The translations under genes and the position numbers were made by a program. Positions 5,533 to 7,084 of a stretch of 7,084 nt of DNA are shown piece by piece. Source of the DNA: JBEKYH01 sp049511115 (GTDB lineage Bacteria; Planctomycetota; Phycisphaerae; Tepidisphaerales; Tepidisphaeraceae); NCBI GenBank assembly GCA_049511115.1, contig JBEKYH010000270.1:1-7084 (forward strand). Reading direction: 5' to 3'. How positions within the stretch are numbered: the first letter of the stretch is position 1; each line of letters opens with the position of its first letter. The notes beneath the pieces are model-generated. The model saw nothing but the letters and a program-made list of their open reading frames with translations. It did no database searches and was not told the origin of the DNA.

Positions 5533-6172
5533 TACCAATCACTCTTGCATCACGTCGCGTACCACTCATGTCACCGCAATAAGCAATCTCCTTGCCGCGC
5601 GCCTCGTACGCCTGCTCAAGCAAATCCTGCGGCAGCGTAAACAAATCCCCCTGCTCCGGCTCGATTCCCATGAGGCGCATGAGCCGATCTTCCGTCACCG
5701 CGTGATCCTCGGCCGTTCCATCGGCGAGAATGTGACGAATCGGCATGCCATGCGGCTTCAACCGGCGGCAAATCAGCACGGTGCGATGGCAGTCGAGAGG
5801 CTCCTTTTCGGAGCACATCAACGCAATCACACGCTCACGGGAATCGTTGGCGAGCCGCCTGATCCCGTCGCGAAAAAGCGGCAACTCCGCTACTCGCTCA
5901 TAAACCGCCTGCCCATCAACGTAGCATTCGCGCTCGTCGCGGCGCGCGCCCAGTTCCCGGCCCATTTGCACATACGCAATGCCGCGCGCTTTGAGGGCGG
6001 CCGCCAATGCGTCCCGATTGAAATGCGGTATCCGGCTAAATGGCTGTGAGCGCACATCGGCGACTACCTGAATCCGATGCCGCAGAAGAAGCCCAACGAA
6101 TGGTTCCCATTCGTGGGTCGAGTGACCGACCGTGAAGATTGGATTCAGCGCTTCAGCCATGTGAGCTTTCAC
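5498..6172 (-). CDS. DUF488 family protein
   Basis: This 224-residue soluble protein of unknown activity belongs to the DUF488 family. The signature is complete: IFTVGHSTHEWEPFVGLLLR (12-31), VVADVRSQPFSRIPHFNRDAL (36-56), GIAYVQMGRELGAR (64-77), and the Cys/His segment ALMCSEKEPLDCHR (117-130). Family proteins usually end near the YCGD segment (198-201), so the last 23 residues are a slightly unusual tail. The GTG at 6172 is preceded by GAGGGG with a 5-nt gap, while the ATG at 6160 has no ribosome binding site, so the GTG start is preferred. The gene lies downstream of glyA on the same strand, with a 121-bp gap filled by dispersed repeats, so co-transcription is possible. The long open frame on the plus strand through it is a shadow. 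Confidence 0.88.
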   Translation of the reverse strand: MKAHMAEALNPIFTVGHSTHEWEPFVGLLLRHRIQVVADVRSQPFSRIPHFNRDALAAALKARGIAYVQMGRELGARRDERECYVDGQAVYERVAELPLFRDGIRRLANDSRERVIALMCSEKEPLDCHRTVLICRRLKPHGMPIRHILADGTAEDHAVTEDRLMRLMGIEPEQGDLFTLPQDLLEQAYEARGKEIAYCGDMSGTRRDARVIGTTSVCELASAL

Positions 6173-6197
6173 TTCAACCCCTCAGCCGACACATTCC

Positions 6198-6279
6198 TCT
6201 TCCTTCGCGTCCTTCGCGCCTTCGCGTTAAAATCTTCTCTGCGTATTCGCTTCTCCGCGTCCTCCGCGCCTCTGCGGTT
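6198..6279 (-). repeat. Dispersed repeat, two tandem units between glyA and the DUF488 gene
   Basis: On the minus strand, unit A (6279-6250, AACCGCAGAGGCGCGGAGGA and on) and unit B (6230-6198, TTAACGCGAAGGCGCGAAGG and on) share a heptamer-like build of purine blocks separated by CGC. A partial unit, ACGCAGAGAAG, lies between them (6244-6234). Unit A matches the element before the fucosidase gene at 22 of 26 positions. The array lies right after the glyA stop codon and fills most of the gap. Confidence 0.7.
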
Positions 6280-6283
6280 CAAT

Positions 6284-6301
6284 CGCATTTTTTTCAATGC
6301 G
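6284..6301. repeat. Stem-loop at the glyA stop codon
   Basis: CGCATT (6284-6289) and AATGCG (6296-6301) pair over 6 bp around a T-rich loop (6290-6295) spanning the glyA TGA (6296-6294). On the minus strand the T residues become A, so this is not an intrinsic terminator for glyA. Confidence 0.3.
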
Positions 6302-7084
6302 GCAACGGAAACTTCCCGCAGAACTGCGCCACTTCATCCCGGATCATCGCCAACCTCGCGGCGTCGGCGCGGTGGGTGATGGCCCGATCGAGGAAATCCG
6401 CGACGATTCCCATGTCCGCTTCTTTCAAGCCGCGCGTTGTCGTCGCCGGCGTTCCCAGGCGAATGCCGCTCGTCTGCGTCGGCGGGCGTGGGTCGTTGGG
6501 GATGCCGTTTTTGTTGGCGATGATCCCGGCCGCTTCCAGGGCCTTTTCGGCGTCCGCGCCGGTCAGTTCCGTCCCGCGCGGGCGGAGATCGACGAGCATC
6601 AGGTGATTGTCGGTGCCGCCGCTGACGAGGCGATAACCCTTCGCCTTCAATGCGTCGGCCAGAGCGCGGGCGTTCTTCACGATCTGCTGCGCGTACGTCT
6701 TGAACTCGGGCTTGAGCGCCTCGCCGAACGCGACGGCCTTAGCCGCGACGATGTGCATGAGCGGGCCGCCCTGACTGCCGGGGAATACGCTCCGGTTAAT
6801 CGCCTTGGCCAGTTCGGCGTCATTGGTGAGGACCAGCCCGCCGCGCGGGCCGCGCAGGGTTTTGTGCGTTGTGGTGCTCACCACGTGCGCGTGCGGGAAC
6901 GGCGAGGGATGCACGCCCGCGGCGACCAGCCCCGCGATGTGCGCGATATCCGCGAAGAGCAGCGCCCCCACTTCGTCGGCGATCTGCCGGAAGCGAGCAA
7001 AATCAATCACGCGCGGATAAGCGCTGTAGCCGCACAGGATCATTCGCGGCTTGACCTCTTTCGCCTTGGCCCGCACCGATTCAA
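6294..7084 (-). CDS. glyA: Serine hydroxymethyltransferase, C-terminal part (5' end outside window)
   Basis: The visible 262 residues are about the last two thirds of this PLP enzyme, which interconverts serine and glycine while charging tetrahydrofolate with a one-carbon unit in the cytosol. Seen are PRMILCGYSAYPRVIDFARF, then LLFADIAHIAGLVAAGVHPSP with the Asp and His that contact the cofactor. VVSTTTHKTLRGPRGG follows, whose Lys forms the Schiff base with PLP. Further on are NRSVFPGSQGGPLMHIVAAK, GGTDNHLMLVDLR and SGIRLGTPATTTRG with the substrate-carboxylate Arg. The frame remains open to the window edge (ESVRAKA), so the GTG at 7074-7076 is an internal Val, not the start. The protein ends FCGKFPLPH, typical for the family. 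It is the first gene of a possible glyA-DUF488 unit on the minus strand. All visible catalytic residues are intact. Confidence 0.97.
   Translation of the reverse strand, partial: ESVRAKAKEVKPRMILCGYSAYPRVIDFARFRQIADEVGALLFADIAHIAGLVAAGVHPSPFPHAHVVSTTTHKTLRGPRGGLVLTNDAELAKAINRSVFPGSQGGPLMHIVAAKAVAFGEALKPEFKTYAQQIVKNARALADALKAKGYRLVSGGTDNHLMLVDLRPRGTELTGADAEKALEAAGIIANKNGIPNDPRPPTQTSGIRLGTPATTTRGLKEADMGIVADFLDRAITHRADAARLAMIRDEVAQFCGKFPLPH

Noticed and set aside
5297..6049. 250-codon open frame on the plus strand
   Set aside because: Most of it is antisense to the DUF488 gene, whose family motifs are complete. In the 5344-5532 part a different frame carries the HNH-like motif.
6284..6301. Intrinsic terminator for glyA at the T7 tract
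   Set aside because: The T run is on the plus strand and in the hairpin loop; on the transcribed minus strand it becomes A, so it cannot act as the U tract.

Overview
The window is a stretch of GC-rich bacterial chromosome. The gene content (a secreted protein whose tail resembles planctomycete pseudopilin-type proteins, a secreted GH29 alpha-L-fucosidase, a signal-anchored SIMPL protein, and dispersed ACCGCAGAGG-type repeats between genes) suggests a planctomycete or related lineage. That placement is inference; no rRNA or other phylogenetic marker is complete here.

Layout. Positions 1-827 hold the distal end of a type II (probably II-C) CRISPR-Cas locus: the last codons of a gene that is probably cas1, cas2 overlapping it by ATGA, and a CRISPR array of five identical 36-bp repeats with four 30-bp spacers. 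The repeat reads as a type II-C repeat on the minus strand. Its minus-strand 3' end has a -35/-10-like pair with 17-bp spacing, as in the Neisseria II-C systems where each repeat carries its own crRNA promoter. Pre-crRNA would then run toward cas2 and could stop at a small hairpin with a T tract at 461-482. cas9 and tracrRNA are not in the window. Positions 828-1014 hold a 14-G homopolymer, a candidate promoter and three consecutive hairpins ahead of a SIMPL (DUF541) membrane-anchored protein (1015-1821, +).

Positions 1863-2174 (-) encode a MmcQ/YjbR protein convergent with the SIMPL gene; its own promoter and ribosome binding site fix its start. Positions 2175-2404 are intergenic, with a REP-like palindrome and a second hairpin. 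Positions 2405-3772 and 3845-5239 (+) encode two exported proteins in tandem: one of unknown function with a pseudopilin-like tail, and a GH29 alpha-L-fucosidase. Positions 5240-5497 carry what looks like the frameshifted remains of a small HNH-type zinc protein. On the minus strand follow a DUF488 protein (5498-6172) and, upstream of it, the C-terminal two thirds of serine hydroxymethyltransferase (glyA, 6294 to beyond 7084), separated by a tandem pair of the same dispersed repeat that lies before the fucosidase gene.

The genes do not form one pathway. The CRISPR locus is a defence module ending beside ordinary housekeeping and polysaccharide-degradation genes. The points most worth a second look are the repeat-embedded crRNA promoters and minus-strand terminator, the structured SIMPL leader with its G tract, the dispersed repeat family and the HNH remnant.
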